From positions 620,001-684,000 of the forward strand of contig CP073276.1 in the NCBI GenBank assembly GCA_038561985.1: a stretch of 64,000 nt of DNA, in the 5' to 3' direction. The position numbers and the translations under genes are program-made. Origin of the DNA: Petrimonas sulfuriphila. GTDB lineage: Bacteria; Bacteroidota; Bacteroidia; Bacteroidales; Dysgonomonadaceae. Below are positions 8,828-18,525 of the stretch, piece by piece. How positions within the stretch are numbered: position 1 is the first letter of the stretch; the number at the start of each line of letters is the position of its first letter. The notes beneath the pieces were generated by a model that saw nothing but the letters and a program-made list of their open reading frames with translations, ran no database searches and had not been told where the DNA came from.

Positions 8828-9883
8828 ATGCAAACCAAGAGAACTATTCTGTATGCAACATGCTTCGCCATACTGCTGATGGGGGGATGCAGCAAAAAAA
8901 CAGGTTCCAACAACGCGGAAATAAACGAAAAAAAAGCCGTTATGGCTACTGTAAAAGAAGTTGTGGAAATGGAATACACCCCTGTGTTGAACTTTACAGG
9001 AACGGCTGAAGCGAACAAGGAAGTAAATTTGGGGTCAGCCATTCCGGGACGCGTGGAGAGAATTAATTTTCCAAAAGGCAGTTTTGTGTCCAAAGGTGCC
9101 GTAATAGCCGAGATGTCCGATGAAATGCTCATTCAGGCACAAATAGAACTGGAAGCTATTCGTAAGGACTTCGAAAGGATCAGCCGTTTGAAAGAAAAGG
9201 GCAGTGTCAGCGTAATGGACTACGATCACATAAAAGCCAAGTTTGAAGCCTCCCAAACCAAAGTGGAGATGTTGAAGAAAAACACTTCGATTATCGCCCC
9301 TTTCGGCGGGGTATTGGTCGATATTATGGTGAATGAAGGCGAAAATTATTCGTTTGTGCCTTCAGTAAGCCCCGATTTGAAAGTAAAGAGCGGTATTGCA
9401 ACACTTATGCAATTGAATCCTCTGAAAGTAAAAATTGAGATAAACGAAAAAGAGCTTAACGCCATCCGTCAAGGGCAGACTGTTGAGGTTATCTTCGATG
9501 CTTATCCCGGCGAAAGCGTTTCGGGCAAGATAGCCCATATATCCCCCATACTGTCGCCCCTTACGCGGACATCAACCGTGGAAGTGGTGATCCCCAACAA
9601 CGGGAGCAAATTGAAACCGGGCATGTTTTGCCGCGCTTCCATCGAAATGCCGGCAGCCAAAGGCATATTCGTCCCCATCAACGCGATACACCGCCAGCAA
9701 GGCACAGGCGAAGATTTCGTATATGTTGTGAATCCAGACAACACGGTTACCAGAACCCAAGTTACGCGGGGCGAATCGCAAAATGAACTTATCCGCATTC
9801 CTGAACTTGACAAGAGCGCAGTTGTTGTCATCGATGGAAAAAACAAACTGGAAGACGGAGCCAAAATAGAAATAGTGAAATAA
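8828..9883 (+). CDS. RND efflux periplasmic adaptor (membrane fusion protein)
   Basis: A 351-aa lipoprotein: signal peptide with Cys near residue 21 (LLMGGCSKK). Domains in order: beta-barrel strand and half lipoyl motif (FTGTAEANKEVNLGSAIPGRV), a short alpha-hairpin (about 90-145), second lipoyl half (TSIIAPFGGVLVDIMVNEGE), beta-barrel and membrane-proximal domain. The hairpin is shorter than in AcrA. It bridges the TolC-like channel and the RND pump encoded on either side; the gap to the pump gene is 13 bp. Confidence 0.88.
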   Translation: MQTKRTILYATCFAILLMGGCSKKTGSNNAEINEKKAVMATVKEVVEMEYTPVLNFTGTAEANKEVNLGSAIPGRVERINFPKGSFVSKGAVIAEMSDEMLIQAQIELEAIRKDFERISRLKEKGSVSVMDYDHIKAKFEASQTKVEMLKKNTSIIAPFGGVLVDIMVNEGENYSFVPSVSPDLKVKSGIATLMQLNPLKVKIEINEKELNAIRQGQTVEVIFDAYPGESVSGKIAHISPILSPLTRTSTVEVVIPNNGSKLKPGMFCRASIEMPAAKGIFVPINAIHRQQGTGEDFVYVVNPDNTVTRTQVTRGESQNELIRIPELDKSAVVVIDGKNKLEDGAKIEIVK

Positions 9884-9896
9884 AACAGCAACAACA

Positions 9897-12800
9897 ATGA
9901 AATTACCTGAAATAGGCGTAAAAAGGCCAGTGGCTACGGTGATGCTCTTTGTAGCCATCATTATGCTAGGGCTGGTATCGCTGAAAATGCTTCCTTTAGA
10001 TATCATGCCCGAAATGGAGTTCCCCTCCATCACCATAATCACCATTTATCCGGGTGCCTCGGCAAACGAAGTGGAAGAACAGGTCACCAAACCGTTGGAA
10101 ACGATATTATCGGCAGCCGAACATCTCAGCGAAATAAAATCGACATCAAAGGAGAATGTGTCGTTCATCCAACTCAGCTACAGTTGGGGCAGTGATGTAA
10201 CTTCCGCAGCAAACAATGCCCGAGACCTCATCGAGTTGACGAAAACAAAATTGCCGCAAGCAGCACATCAACCCATCATTTACAAAATAAACTCCTCAAT
10301 GATGCCTGTGCTCGCCTACGCCGTAAATGCAGGTGTTAATTACAACGGCATTGAAAATATTGTGGAAGAAGACATTGCCACAGTACTTCGTAAAGTGGAT
10401 GGTGTCGGGACCGTGGTATACCTCGGACAACCCGAACGTGAAATAAAAGTGAGTGTGAATCCACAACGGTTATCGGCTTACGGTTTGTCGGCTACTCAGA
10501 TCTCTACCATGCTCAAGGCAGATAACATCAGTGTGCCGGCCGGAAATATCAACATGGGCGTTTACGATTTCTCGGTACGTGTGCCGGGAAAATTCGAAAC
10601 GGTCGAAGAGATCGGGAACACCGTACTGAAAGCATTCAACGGACAGGTAATCCGGCTGAAAGATGTGGCAAAAGTTGAAGACACCTTCATGGAAAAAGAG
10701 GCTTTTGCCCGCAACCGTACCGGTGAAGGCGTAGCATTGATGATACAGAAACAGTCCGGAAGCAACACGGTAGCCGTGGTGAATGCCGTAAGGGCCAAAA
10801 TGGCAGAAATACAGAAAACGCTGCCATCCGATATTCAGGTACATGAAATAATCAGCACCGACGAAGTAGTTACCCAATCAGTCAATAACCTCACTTCTTC
10901 GATCTGGTATGCCCTGGTATTTGTCACATTGGTGGTATTGATGTTCCTGCGCGAATGGAAGTCGAGTCTGATAATTTTCATAACCATGCCTGTGTCGCTT
11001 ATCAGTGCCTTTATCGCCATGTATGCCATGGGATACACCATTAATATCTTTTCGTTGATGGCGTTGGTAATTGCTATCGGTATGGTGGTGGACAATGCCA
11101 TTGTGGTGTTGGAAAACATTACCCAACACATAGAAAAAGGTTCAAAGCCCAAACAGGCAGCCATTTTTGGTGCCCTGGAAATGGGAATGGCTATCGCCGC
11201 CTCTACCGCCACAACATTAGTAGTTTTCCTACCCATGCTTTTTATGGGTGGAATTGTGGGCATCATGTTCAAACAGTTGGCCATACTCACTTCGGTTTGT
11301 TTGATTGTTTCGTTGTTTACCGCTCTGACACTCACCCCGATGCTTTCTTCAAAATTGCTGAAGGAAGCACCCCGCAACGGTAAAAAACAACATCGTTCCA
11401 AATTTTATGCGGCCAGCGAAAAGGTATTCACTAAAATTGAAAACGGGTACAAGCTGTTGTTGGGCTGGGTTGTTTTCCACAAAAGCCTGACCATAGTCAT
11501 TGCCTTTGCCGTCTTTGTTCTTACGATGATCGTCGGGAAAAACATAGGCACCGATTATATTCCCGACTTCGATGCCGGAACGGTCTCTGTTGTCTTTGAA
11601 ACCGAAGTAGGAACCAGCGCCCGGCAAACCGACAGCATCAGTCAGCAAATCTTGCAAATCATGCTCGAAGATATCCCCGAAATAGCCAATGAAGCTGCTG
11701 TTTCCATTGCCGGGCAAACAAAAACGGGTGCCCTGACCACCGTAGGATTTAAAGAAGGGAAAAACGTAGGTACGGTACTTTGCCACCTTACCCCACCCGA
11801 TAAGCGGGACCGCACGGCAGCCGAAATAGCCGGAGCCATCAGAGACAGGGTGGAAAGCATTCCTCAAATTGAAAAATGCCGCGTGCAGGGCGGTAGTGCA
11901 TTGGCTGCTGCGGTTACGGGAAACAAACGCCCCATCGAGATTATTGTTTCGGGAAACGATTTTAACCAATTGAACGCCGTAGCATCGGACCTTCAGGAAA
12001 AGATGCAAGCCGAAAAAGCATTTACCGATGTGGCAACCACCGTTGATCCGGGGAAACTGGAAGTGCAGGTAATCGTAGACAAGGAAAAAGCATCGCAAAT
12101 GGCCCTCAACACCGCTATGGTAGGCATGCAGGTAAGGCAAAACCTTTACGGAGCCGAATCGGGTGATTTCAGCGAAGACGGGAACGACTACGGTATCGTA
12201 GTGCAATATGCACCGGAACATCGGAATGAAGTGAACAAACTGAAAGAGATGCAGGTCTCCAACCTGTTGGGACAACAAATTCCGCTGTCCGCCATAGCCG
12301 ACATAGTGGAAAGCCTGGGACCGTTGGAAATACAGCGTCAATCGCAGCAACGATATGTTAAAACCACTGCCGACCTTAACGGAGTCTCGCTGGGTGAAGC
12401 TACCAAGACTGCACAAGAGATCATCGACAATACGGAAATTCCCGATGACGTATCGGTTGAAATCGGAGGACAGGTAAACGACCAGAAATCATCGTTCGGC
12501 TCGCTCTTTTTGATTTTTTTCCTCGGCATTGCATTGGTTTATATGGTTATGGCAGCCCAATTCGAGTCGATGAAAGACCCTTTCATCATTCTGTTTGCCA
12601 TTCCGTTTACATTGGTGGGAGTCATTCTGGCGTTCTTCGTAACGGGAATAACGCTGAGCGTTACCACGTTTATCGGGCTGATCATGCTTGTAGGTATTGT
12701 GGTGAACAACGGTATCGTTCTCGTGGACTACACCAACATGTTGCGAAAGCGTAATTATCCGCTCCGCGATGCCGTAATGGAAGCCGGACGTTCACGGTTG

Positions 12801-13055
12801 CGCCCCGTATTGATGACTTCACTGACAACCATCCTAGGCATGTTGCCTATGGCCGTAAGCAACGGCATGGGACGTGAAATGTATGCTCCCCTCGGAATCA
12901 CCATCATAGGAGGATTGTTAGTATCCACCTTGGTTACGTTACTGCTGGTTCCGGCCATGTATACCTCGCTTTATCACCGCACACTGGCCAAAGACCGCAC
13001 TACGGCAAGATTAAAAAAACAACGCCAAGCGGAAAATAAAAAAAGCCTGGAATAA
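9897..13055 (+). CDS. RND efflux transporter, HAE1-like inner-membrane pump
   Basis: A 1052-aa AcrB-type permease with two repeats of six helices and two large periplasmic loops. The start (GVKRPVATVMLFVAIIMLG) and end are typical. In TM4 the proton-relay region reads GMVVDNAIVVLEN, i.e. one Asp followed by Asn instead of the Asp-Asp of AcrB, a variant often seen in non-proteobacterial RND pumps. Substrate cannot be deduced. Lipids, bile acids or drugs are all possible. It is the third gene of the operon, predicted to be controlled by the adjacent LytTR system. Confidence 0.9.
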   Translation: MKLPEIGVKRPVATVMLFVAIIMLGLVSLKMLPLDIMPEMEFPSITIITIYPGASANEVEEQVTKPLETILSAAEHLSEIKSTSKENVSFIQLSYSWGSDVTSAANNARDLIELTKTKLPQAAHQPIIYKINSSMMPVLAYAVNAGVNYNGIENIVEEDIATVLRKVDGVGTVVYLGQPEREIKVSVNPQRLSAYGLSATQISTMLKADNISVPAGNINMGVYDFSVRVPGKFETVEEIGNTVLKAFNGQVIRLKDVAKVEDTFMEKEAFARNRTGEGVALMIQKQSGSNTVAVVNAVRAKMAEIQKTLPSDIQVHEIISTDEVVTQSVNNLTSSIWYALVFVTLVVLMFLREWKSSLIIFITMPVSLISAFIAMYAMGYTINIFSLMALVIAIGMVVDNAIVVLENITQHIEKGSKPKQAAIFGALEMGMAIAASTATTLVVFLPMLFMGGIVGIMFKQLAILTSVCLIVSLFTALTLTPMLSSKLLKEAPRNGKKQHRSKFYAASEKVFTKIENGYKLLLGWVVFHKSLTIVIAFAVFVLTMIVGKNIGTDYIPDFDAGTVSVVFETEVGTSARQTDSISQQILQIMLEDIPEIANEAAVSIAGQTKTGALTTVGFKEGKNVGTVLCHLTPPDKRDRTAAEIAGAIRDRVESIPQIEKCRVQGGSALAAAVTGNKRPIEIIVSGNDFNQLNAVASDLQEKMQAEKAFTDVATTVDPGKLEVQVIVDKEKASQMALNTAMVGMQVRQNLYGAESGDFSEDGNDYGIVVQYAPEHRNEVNKLKEMQVSNLLGQQIPLSAIADIVESLGPLEIQRQSQQRYVKTTADLNGVSLGEATKTAQEIIDNTEIPDDVSVEIGGQVNDQKSSFGSLFLIFFLGIALVYMVMAAQFESMKDPFIILFAIPFTLVGVILAFFVTGITLSVTTFIGLIMLVGIVVNNGIVLVDYTNMLRKRNYPLRDAVMEAGRSRLRPVLMTSLTTILGMLPMAVSNGMGREMYAPLGITIIGGLLVSTLVTLLLVPAMYTSLYHRTLAKDRTTARLKKQRQAENKKSLE

Positions 13056-13120
13056 ACGGGGAAAGGCGAAAGCCCGATTAGAAAAGAACATGTTTAACAA
13101 AAAACAAAAACAACATCAAA

Positions 13121-13438
13121 ATGAAATTCATATACATTACATGCAACGTAAGTATGCTAGAGACTGTCACCAGTTTGCTTGATGAAGAAGAGATTACTGA
13201 TTACCAGGTAATGGAACAGGTAACGGCAAAAAGCAACTACAGCCTGCCACGTTTAAACACGGCAGTTTGGCCCGGGTACAATTCCTCTGTATTTATACAG
13301 GAAAGCGATAAAAACAAAGTGTCCTCATTGATCGAAACAATAAACAGGATGAACCGGTCCGCATTCAATAACGGCGAGCGAATAGCCTTGTTTTCCTGGG
13401 ATATACTGGCCTGTACGGAATCAGAAAACGGAAAGTAG
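13121..13438 (+). CDS. PG0541-type transporter-associated small protein (PII-like)
   Basis: A 105-aa soluble protein without signal peptide, 65 bp after the RND pump. It looks like the small ferredoxin/PII-fold proteins that accompany RND operons in Bacteroidota (Porphyromonas PG0541 type): N-terminal strand MKFIYITCNVSM, helix, strand around DYQVMEQV, a loop rich in Asn/Pro/Trp, and a final strand before SWDILACTE. A regulatory or sensory link to the pump is suggested by constant association, but no mechanism is established to my knowledge. Confidence 0.65.
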   Translation: MKFIYITCNVSMLETVTSLLDEEEITDYQVMEQVTAKSNYSLPRLNTAVWPGYNSSVFIQESDKNKVSSLIETINRMNRSAFNNGERIALFSWDILACTESENGK

Positions 13439-13442
13439 TTCT

Positions 13443-13469
13443 GGACATCCTTATGTCCGCCCTTTTTTT
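13443..13469 (+). terminator. possible terminator of the RND operon, inside the convergent acs stop region
   Basis: A 6-bp perfect stem GGACAT/ATGTCC (13443-13448 and 13453-13458) with a 4-nt loop is followed after four bases by seven T. It includes the acs stop codon on the other strand. The gap before the T-run weakens the call. Confidence 0.45.
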
Positions 13470-15355
13470 ATCTCTTCCACAATTTCAGGGTTGATCAATG
13501 TAGTGATATCGCCGAAATCTGATTCGCCCACGGCTATTTTTCGCAGGATGCGACGCATGATCTTTCCGGAACGGGTCTTTGGTAATCCACTTACGAACTG
13601 AATTTTATCCAGCTTAGCAATGGGGCCGATCTGGTCGGAGATAAGTTGATTGATCTCTTTCATAAGGTTTTGCCGGTCACGCCACAACCCGGTTTCTTTG
13701 AGCACTACGAAACCGTACAATGCATTGCCTTTGATCTCATGCGGAAATCCCACGATAGCGCTCTCGGCTACTGTCTGGTGCTCGTTGATCGCATCCTCGA
13801 TGGGTGCGGTACCCAGGTTGTGCCCCGAGACGATGATCACATCGTCGACCCTTCCGGTGATGCGGTAATAACCCACTTCATCACGCAACGCTCCATCGCC
13901 CGAGAAGTATTTACCGGGAAACGCCGTAAAGTAGGTATCGATGAACCGCTGGTGGTCACCCCAGATGGTTCGTGCCATGCCCGGCCAGGGATAGCGGATG
14001 CAGAGATGGCCGATCTGCTGGTTCCGTTCTATTTCGTTTCGCAGCTCATCCATCAGGACCGGTTGAATTCCGGGAAAAGGAAGAGAAGCGTAAGTCGGCT
14101 TGGTAGGTGTAACGAAAGGGATGGGTGAGATCAGGATCCCTCCGGTTTCCGTTTGCCACCAGGTATCCACGAGCGGGCAGCGCTTGTTGCCCACATGATC
14201 GTTGTACCAGTGCCATGCCTCCTCGTTGATCGGCTCCCCCACCGAACCGATCACCTTGAGCGAGTCCAGTCTGAACTCCTGAATGTATTCAATTTTCTCC
14301 CTGGCCAGGGAGCGGATCGCTGTTGGAGCGGTATAAAACTGGTTCACCCGGTGTTTCTGTACCACCTCCCAGAAACGACTGTGAGTGGGATAGGAAGGGG
14401 TTCCCTCGTAAATAACTGTGGTAGCCCCATTTAGCAAGGGGCCATAGATGATGTAGGAATGCCCGGTAACCCAGCCGATATCGGCGGTACACCAGTAGAC
14501 GTCGCCTTCATTGTATTGAAAGATATTCTTGAATGTGTACGCCGTGTAAACCATGTAACCTGCCGTAGTATGCACCATCCCCTTGGGCTTCCCGGTAGAT
14601 CCGGAAGTATACAGGATGAACAGGGGATCTTCAGCGTCCATCATCTCTGCCCTACTGGTAGGAGGCGCTTCGTCCAGCAGTGGCTGCAACCAAAGATCCC
14701 GCCCCTCTCTCATTTCAATCTCCTGATGGGTACGCTTTACCACCAGCACTTTCTCAACGGTAGGCGATTTATGGAGGGCTTCGTCCACGATCCGTTTCAG
14801 GTCTATGGTCTTCGATCCGCGATAGCCTCCGTCCGCCGTGATCAGGAGCTTACAGGTAGAATCATTGATGCGTGTGGCGAGCGCGTTGGCCGAAAAGCCG
14901 GCGAAAACAACGGAGTGTATTGCCCCGATACGTGCACAGGCCAGTACACTGAATGCCAGTTCAGGGATCATGGGAAGGTAGATGCATACTCGATCGCCCT
15001 TCTCCACCCCTTGGGCTCTAAGCACATTGGCCATCTTGGACACCTCAGCATAGAGCTGGCTGTAGGTAAAATGTTGGGCCGGTTCGTTGGGGTCATTGGG
15101 CTCGAAGATGATGGCAGACTGATCCCCTTTGTTAGCCAAGTGCCGATCGATGCAATTCTTGGTAATGTTGAGCTTGGCATTCTTAAACCAGGTGAATTCC
15201 GCTCTCTCCATGTCATACTCCACCACTTTATCCCATTTCCGGTACCAGGTGAAATTGTTCTCTGCTATCTTACTCCAGAATTTCTTCGGTTTACGGACCG
15301 ACTGCCGATACACCTTAAAATAGTGTTCTAAGGATTTGATGGAATAACTACTCAT
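13451..15355 (-). CDS. acs: acetyl-CoA synthetase (acetate-CoA ligase)
   Basis: 634 aa from the ATG at 15355. A TTG seven codons upstream (15376) is possible but less likely. ANL-superfamily motifs are intact: P-loop YTSGSTGKPKGMVHT, the ACS-specific WWQTETG segment, hinge TGRVDDVIIVSGH, and the C-terminal catalytic Lys at about residue 598 in TRSGKIMRRILRK, the acetylation-regulated residue in other species. It makes acetyl-CoA from acetate, ATP and CoA in the cytoplasm. The gene stands alone, converging on the RND operon with only 12 bp between the stops. Confidence 0.94.
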   Translation of the reverse strand: MSSYSIKSLEHYFKVYRQSVRKPKKFWSKIAENNFTWYRKWDKVVEYDMERAEFTWFKNAKLNITKNCIDRHLANKGDQSAIIFEPNDPNEPAQHFTYSQLYAEVSKMANVLRAQGVEKGDRVCIYLPMIPELAFSVLACARIGAIHSVVFAGFSANALATRINDSTCKLLITADGGYRGSKTIDLKRIVDEALHKSPTVEKVLVVKRTHQEIEMREGRDLWLQPLLDEAPPTSRAEMMDAEDPLFILYTSGSTGKPKGMVHTTAGYMVYTAYTFKNIFQYNEGDVYWCTADIGWVTGHSYIIYGPLLNGATTVIYEGTPSYPTHSRFWEVVQKHRVNQFYTAPTAIRSLAREKIEYIQEFRLDSLKVIGSVGEPINEEAWHWYNDHVGNKRCPLVDTWWQTETGGILISPIPFVTPTKPTYASLPFPGIQPVLMDELRNEIERNQQIGHLCIRYPWPGMARTIWGDHQRFIDTYFTAFPGKYFSGDGALRDEVGYYRITGRVDDVIIVSGHNLGTAPIEDAINEHQTVAESAIVGFPHEIKGNALYGFVVLKETGLWRDRQNLMKEINQLISDQIGPIAKLDKIQFVSGLPKTRSGKIMRRILRKIAVGESDFGDITTLINPEIVEEIKKGRT

Positions 15356-15488
15356 ACTAAGCTGGATTTTTAACAATCACAAATAAATAAAAAATATTTA
15401 TTATTTGTTACACTTCAACGCATTTTTCTCCCATTTTGTTTCAGTTTAAGCTTTTTTCGTCGTTGTTTTAACAATTCAAGCTGTTATT

Positions 15489-15524
15489 TAAAAAAAACAG
15501 CAGGCAAACCTTATGGGCCTGCTG
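15489..15524 (-). terminator. rho-independent terminator of grpE-dnaJ
   Basis: Read on the minus strand, an 8-bp perfect stem (15517-15524 with 15498-15505) and an 11-nt loop are followed by at least eight T. It lies 38 bp after the dnaJ stop. Confidence 0.8.
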
Positions 15525-15561
15525 CTGCTTTATTGGATATATAATTGTGAAAATTCTGTTC

Positions 15562-16713
15562 CTAATCGAACATTTTCCGGAATTTATTGAACACACTCTT
15601 CCTGGCCGACTTCGACGGGGCAAAGTTGGGCGATTTATCCATCTCTGCTATTTTTTTCTTTTCGGCATCACTCAGGTTTTCAGGAATATAAACATTCACG
15701 TTAATAAGCTCATCACCGGTACCGTAACCATTTATTGTCGGCAGCCCCTTGTTACGCAGGCGTAGCACTTTACCCGGCTGGGTTCCGGGATCGATTTTCA
15801 CTTTGGCTACACCTTCAATGGTGGGAACCTCAACCGTTCCACCCAATGCGGCTGTTGGGAAACTCACAAAGAGGTTATATATCACATCGTTGTGATCTCG
15901 GATCAAGTTCGGATCCTCCTCCTCCTCCACCAAAATAAGTAAATCACCGTTAACGCCTCCTCGACGGGCTGCATTCCCTTTCCCCGACATAGACAGCTGC
16001 ATTCCTTCTTCCACACCTGCTGGGATTTTGATGGAGATCACTTCCTCGTCGAGAACAATTCCATCACCGTTGCAATGCGCACATTTCTTGGAAATTGTCT
16101 TTCCCTCTCCGTTGCAGGAAGGACAGGTTGTTGTGGTTTGCATCTGTCCGAGAATAGTGTTCTGAACGCGCGTTACTACGCCCGATCCGTTACAGGTTGA
16201 ACAGCTGGAAACAGAGTTCCCGTTTTCCGAACCGTTGCCGTTGCAGTGCGAACAGGCCACATATTTTTTCACCTTTATCTTCTTTTCAACCCCATTAAGA
16301 ATCTCCTTCAGGTCTAGTTTCACCTTTACCCGAAGGTCGGAGCCGCGGTTGGTACGCCTACCCGGCCTGCCAAATCCGCCGAACCCGCCGAATCCGCCAA
16401 AATGACCGCCAAAGATATCGCCAAACTGAGAGAAAATATCCTCCATCGACATTCCGCCCCCAAAGCCACCACCCGATGCAGCACCTCCCATTCCTGCGTG
16501 GCCAAACTGGTCGTAACGGGCACGCTTGTTCTGATCGCTGAGTACTTCGTAGGCTTCGGCAGCTTCTTTGAATTTCTCTTCGGCTGTAGCATCTCCCGGA
16601 TTTTTATCGGGGTGGAATTGAATGGCTTTTTTGCGATAGGCTTTTTTTATCTCTTCAGCTGTAGCCGTTTTTGAAACTTCCAGTACTTCGTAATAATCTC
16701 TTTTCGTTGCCAT
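15562..16713 (-). CDS. dnaJ: chaperone DnaJ (Hsp40)
   Basis: 383 aa from the ATG at 16713, which follows the grpE stop by a single base. A TTG at 16728 would overlap grpE and is not needed. Domains: J domain with HPD at residues 34-36, a Gly/Phe-rich linker with [10 protein letters not shown], four CxxCxGxG zinc motifs ([32 protein letters not shown]), and the C-terminal substrate-binding beta domains. It stimulates DnaK ATPase and delivers unfolded clients. Coupled to grpE. The dnaK gene is not in the window. Confidence 0.96.
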   Translation of the reverse strand: MATKRDYYEVLEVSKTATAEEIKKAYRKKAIQFHPDKNPGDATAEEKFKEAAEAYEVLSDQNKRARYDQFGHAGMGGAASGGGFGGGMSMEDIFSQFGDIFGGHFGGFGGFGGFGRPGRRTNRGSDLRVKVKLDLKEILNGVEKKIKVKKYVACSHCNGNGSENGNSVSSCSTCNGSGVVTRVQNTILGQMQTTTTCPSCNGEGKTISKKCAHCNGDGIVLDEEVISIKIPAGVEEGMQLSMSGKGNAARRGGVNGDLLILVEEEEDPNLIRDHNDVIYNLFVSFPTAALGGTVEVPTIEGVAKVKIDPGTQPGKVLRLRNKGLPTINGYGTGDELINVNVYIPENLSDAEKKKIAEMDKSPNFAPSKSARKSVFNKFRKMFD

Positions 16714-16714
16714 C

Positions 16715-17305
16715 TTATTCCCCCACAATTACCTTCGGATAACGGATAATTTTATCGTTCAGCTGATAACCTTTTTGCACGCAATCGATGATCACTCCTT
16801 TTTGCGATTTATCCTGAACAGGGACAGTTGTTATAGCTTCAAACTTGTCGGCATCAAAAGGCTGTCCAAGGGCCTCAATTTCTTTTACACCGTGTTGATT
16901 CAGGAAATTCAGAAATTTCGAATAAATCAAATCCATTCCTTCCACCATAGCCTCCTTGTCTTCCGCCGTATGAAGTGCTTGCAGTGCACGTTCGAAATCA
17001 TCGGCAAAAGGAAGCATGTCCGTAAGTACACGTTCTCCCCCGCTTTTGATAATGTCGGCCTTTTCCTTCAGGGTCCGCTTGCGGAAATTATCGAACTCGG
17101 CATGAAGGCGTAAATAGTTATCATTCAAGTCATCGTATTTCACCTGTAGTTCTTCTACAGGGTCGGCCTCATCTGACAAATTGTCTTCAACATTGGCCTT
17201 CTGTTCTTCAACTTCCTCTTTATCCTCCCGGGCCGGCTCCAGGTTCATATCGTCTTCGTACAATTCTTCCGGGCCGGTATAGTCGTTATTTTTCTTCATA
17301 ATCAT
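16715..17305 (-). CDS. grpE: nucleotide exchange factor GrpE
   Basis: A 196-aa protein with an acidic, disordered N-terminus (to about residue 50), a long coiled-coil helix, and the C-terminal beta-wing domain with the family signature around [19 protein letters not shown]. It releases ADP from DnaK. Two ATGs, at 17305 and 17299 (MIMKK), are equally plausible. It overlaps no neighbour; dnaJ starts one base after its stop. No HrcA-type CIRCE inverted repeat is visible upstream in 17306-17389. Confidence 0.94.
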   Translation of the reverse strand: MIMKKNNDYTGPEELYEDDMNLEPAREDKEEVEEQKANVEDNLSDEADPVEELQVKYDDLNDNYLRLHAEFDNFRKRTLKEKADIIKSGGERVLTDMLPFADDFERALQALHTAEDKEAMVEGMDLIYSKFLNFLNQHGVKEIEALGQPFDADKFEAITTVPVQDKSQKGVIIDCVQKGYQLNDKIIRYPKVIVGE

Positions 17306-17389
17306 CTAAAAAATATATGTGTCTGCCTTTCAGCAATAAAAAAATCTTGATCGTTCAGACTTCATCACTGCAAATAGTTTGCCAAACTA

Positions 17390-17926
17390 TTACAGAAACA
17401 ACTCGCACCACTCATCAAATGTCTCTACCTGATGAGTACCGTGGTTCTTGAGGCTCTCCCGGATTTTTTTCAAGGGTTTCTCTTTTCCCAATTGAGATTT
17501 CGAGAAAAATTTATCGGCGAAACAGATGATTTTTTCCTCCAGGCTTTTAGGACGCATGTCCCTGTGCGGAACAGGTAATTTTTTCTGGATGATGGCTTCC
17601 AAACTCAATCCTGTCCCTGTGTGCCGTTCACACACCATTCCGTGTCTGGGAAACCCTTCCATGGTAAGCAATTCCCTGCCTAAATAGCCGTGACAAATGT
17701 ACGGCAAGCTCCCCTCGCAGGCAATATTCGGTGCCCGGGTTTTGAATATGCCAATGTCGTGCAACATGGCTGCTTCTTCAAGAAATTTCACATCTATTGC
17801 CAGCTCAGGATGCTTTTGTGCGACATGCAGCGCCTTGCCGGTTACATCGGAAACGTGAGATATATAAATGTCGTATAACCTTGTTCCCGGTTTGTAATAT
17901 TTGAGGATAATTTCGAGCGGATACAT
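17390..17926 (-). CDS. HD-domain phosphohydrolase-like protein
   Basis: 178 aa from the ATG at 17926. The frame stays open upstream to 17989, but a TACCTTTG -7 box at 17934-17941 lies inside that extension, so the shorter start is chosen. The metal-binding HD pair is in EAAMLHDIGIFKTRAP, with an upstream His in YISHVSDVTGKAL and later His/Asp in HTGTGLS and ICFADKFF. HD proteins of this size typically hydrolyse phosphate esters or nucleotides. No substrate can be inferred. It diverges from the His-rich protein gene. Confidence 0.72.
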   Translation of the reverse strand: MYPLEIILKYYKPGTRLYDIYISHVSDVTGKALHVAQKHPELAIDVKFLEEAAMLHDIGIFKTRAPNIACEGSLPYICHGYLGRELLTMEGFPRHGMVCERHTGTGLSLEAIIQKKLPVPHRDMRPKSLEEKIICFADKFFSKSQLGKEKPLKKIRESLKNHGTHQVETFDEWCELFL

Positions 17927-17933
17927 AAGTTTG

Positions 17934-17941
17934 CAAAGGTA
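17934..17941 (-). promoter_or_regulatory. -7 box of the HD-domain gene
   Basis: TACCTTTG on the minus strand ends only 7 nt before the ATG at 17926, so the transcript should start at or just before the start codon. No convincing TTG -33 is visible. Confidence 0.45.
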
Positions 17942-17996
17942 ACAAAAGATTACGAAAAGAGAAACGGTTGTTATTTGGAAATATTCCACATAACGC

Positions 17997-18028
17997 TTGT
18001 CGAATAAAATAAAAAAAGTTTATCTTTG
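17997..18028 (+). promoter_or_regulatory. promoter of the His-rich protein/TonB receptor pair
   Basis: TTG at 17997-17999, a 21-bp spacer and TATCTTTG at 18021-18028 match the consensus. The ATG at 18036 is 7 nt downstream, giving a nearly leaderless mRNA. Confidence 0.65.
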
Positions 18029-18035
18029 CGCGGTT

Positions 18036-18386
18036 ATGGGAAAAGGCAACCGACATATTGCGAAAAAATGGGTTCTGCTTACCTTGTTTGCAAGTTACGT
18101 AATCACCATATCGCTTTTTACGCATACGCATGTTGTCAATCGGGTAACCTACGTGCACTCCCACCCGTTTAAAAAGGGAGAAAAAGCACAACATACGCAT
18201 ACCGAAAATCAACTTTTTCTTCTTGCCCATTTTTACCACACGCCAATAACATCGGACATTATTCCCGACTTCGATTTGTCCGGACTGTCCAAATCCTCGT
18301 TCATTAACTATACTATACTTTACGAAGGATTACATCCTGTTAAAAATCAAACCCCGACTCTCCTCAGAGCTCCTCCCGCAGCTTGA
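18036..18386 (+). CDS. small His-rich secreted or membrane-anchored protein of unknown function
   Basis: 116 aa from the ATG at 18036. An in-frame ATG at 17997 sits on the -33 box and is rejected. A basic start is followed by one hydrophobic segment (about 13-28, VLLTLFASYVITISLF), then a His-rich stretch with THTHVV, VHSHPF and QHTHTE within about 30 residues. The remainder is unremarkable and ends in Pro/Ala. Comparable short proteins with HTH/HSHP clusters precede TonB receptors in other Bacteroidales (recalled, not checked). Metal binding at the outer face of the inner membrane, or in the periplasm, is a fair inference given the His clusters and the receptor 139 bp downstream. Confidence 0.6.
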   Translation: MGKGNRHIAKKWVLLTLFASYVITISLFTHTHVVNRVTYVHSHPFKKGEKAQHTHTENQLFLLAHFYHTPITSDIIPDFDLSGLSKSSFINYTILYEGLHPVKNQTPTLLRAPPAA

Positions 18387-18525
18387 TTTTCTCCTGTTTT
18401 TAAGAAACAGTCTCTGAATCGTGTCCGTTTTCACAACGGATAGGATCTTTTTATGCGTGGCGACAAGTGGGCGACCACGGAGATTTTCAAGTTACAATAA
18501 AACCAACTAGATAAATAGCATTCTT
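18387..18525 (+). other. 139-bp spacer with small inverted repeats before the TonB receptor
   Basis: Three short inverted repeats occur in order: CTGTTT/AAACAG (18394-18410), TCCGTT/AACGGA (18424-18440) and, further on, CGTGG/CCACG. None is followed by a proper T-run, and no -7 box precedes the receptor ATG, so read-through from 18021 is likely. An attenuator or RNA processing site is possible but unproven. Confidence 0.3.

Noticed and set aside
11080-11110. RND pump considered inactive because AcrB's second TM4 Asp is Asn (VVDNAIVV)
   Set aside because: The VDN variant is frequent in RND pumps outside Proteobacteria and the protein is otherwise complete.
16000-16300. Repeat array in dnaJ (CxxCxGxG-coding units)
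   Set aside because: These are the four zinc-binding repeats of DnaJ, not a CRISPR or DNA repeat.
17997-18035. Start of the His-rich protein at 17997
   Set aside because: The codons coincide with the -33 and -7 elements; a transcript from this promoter cannot include them.
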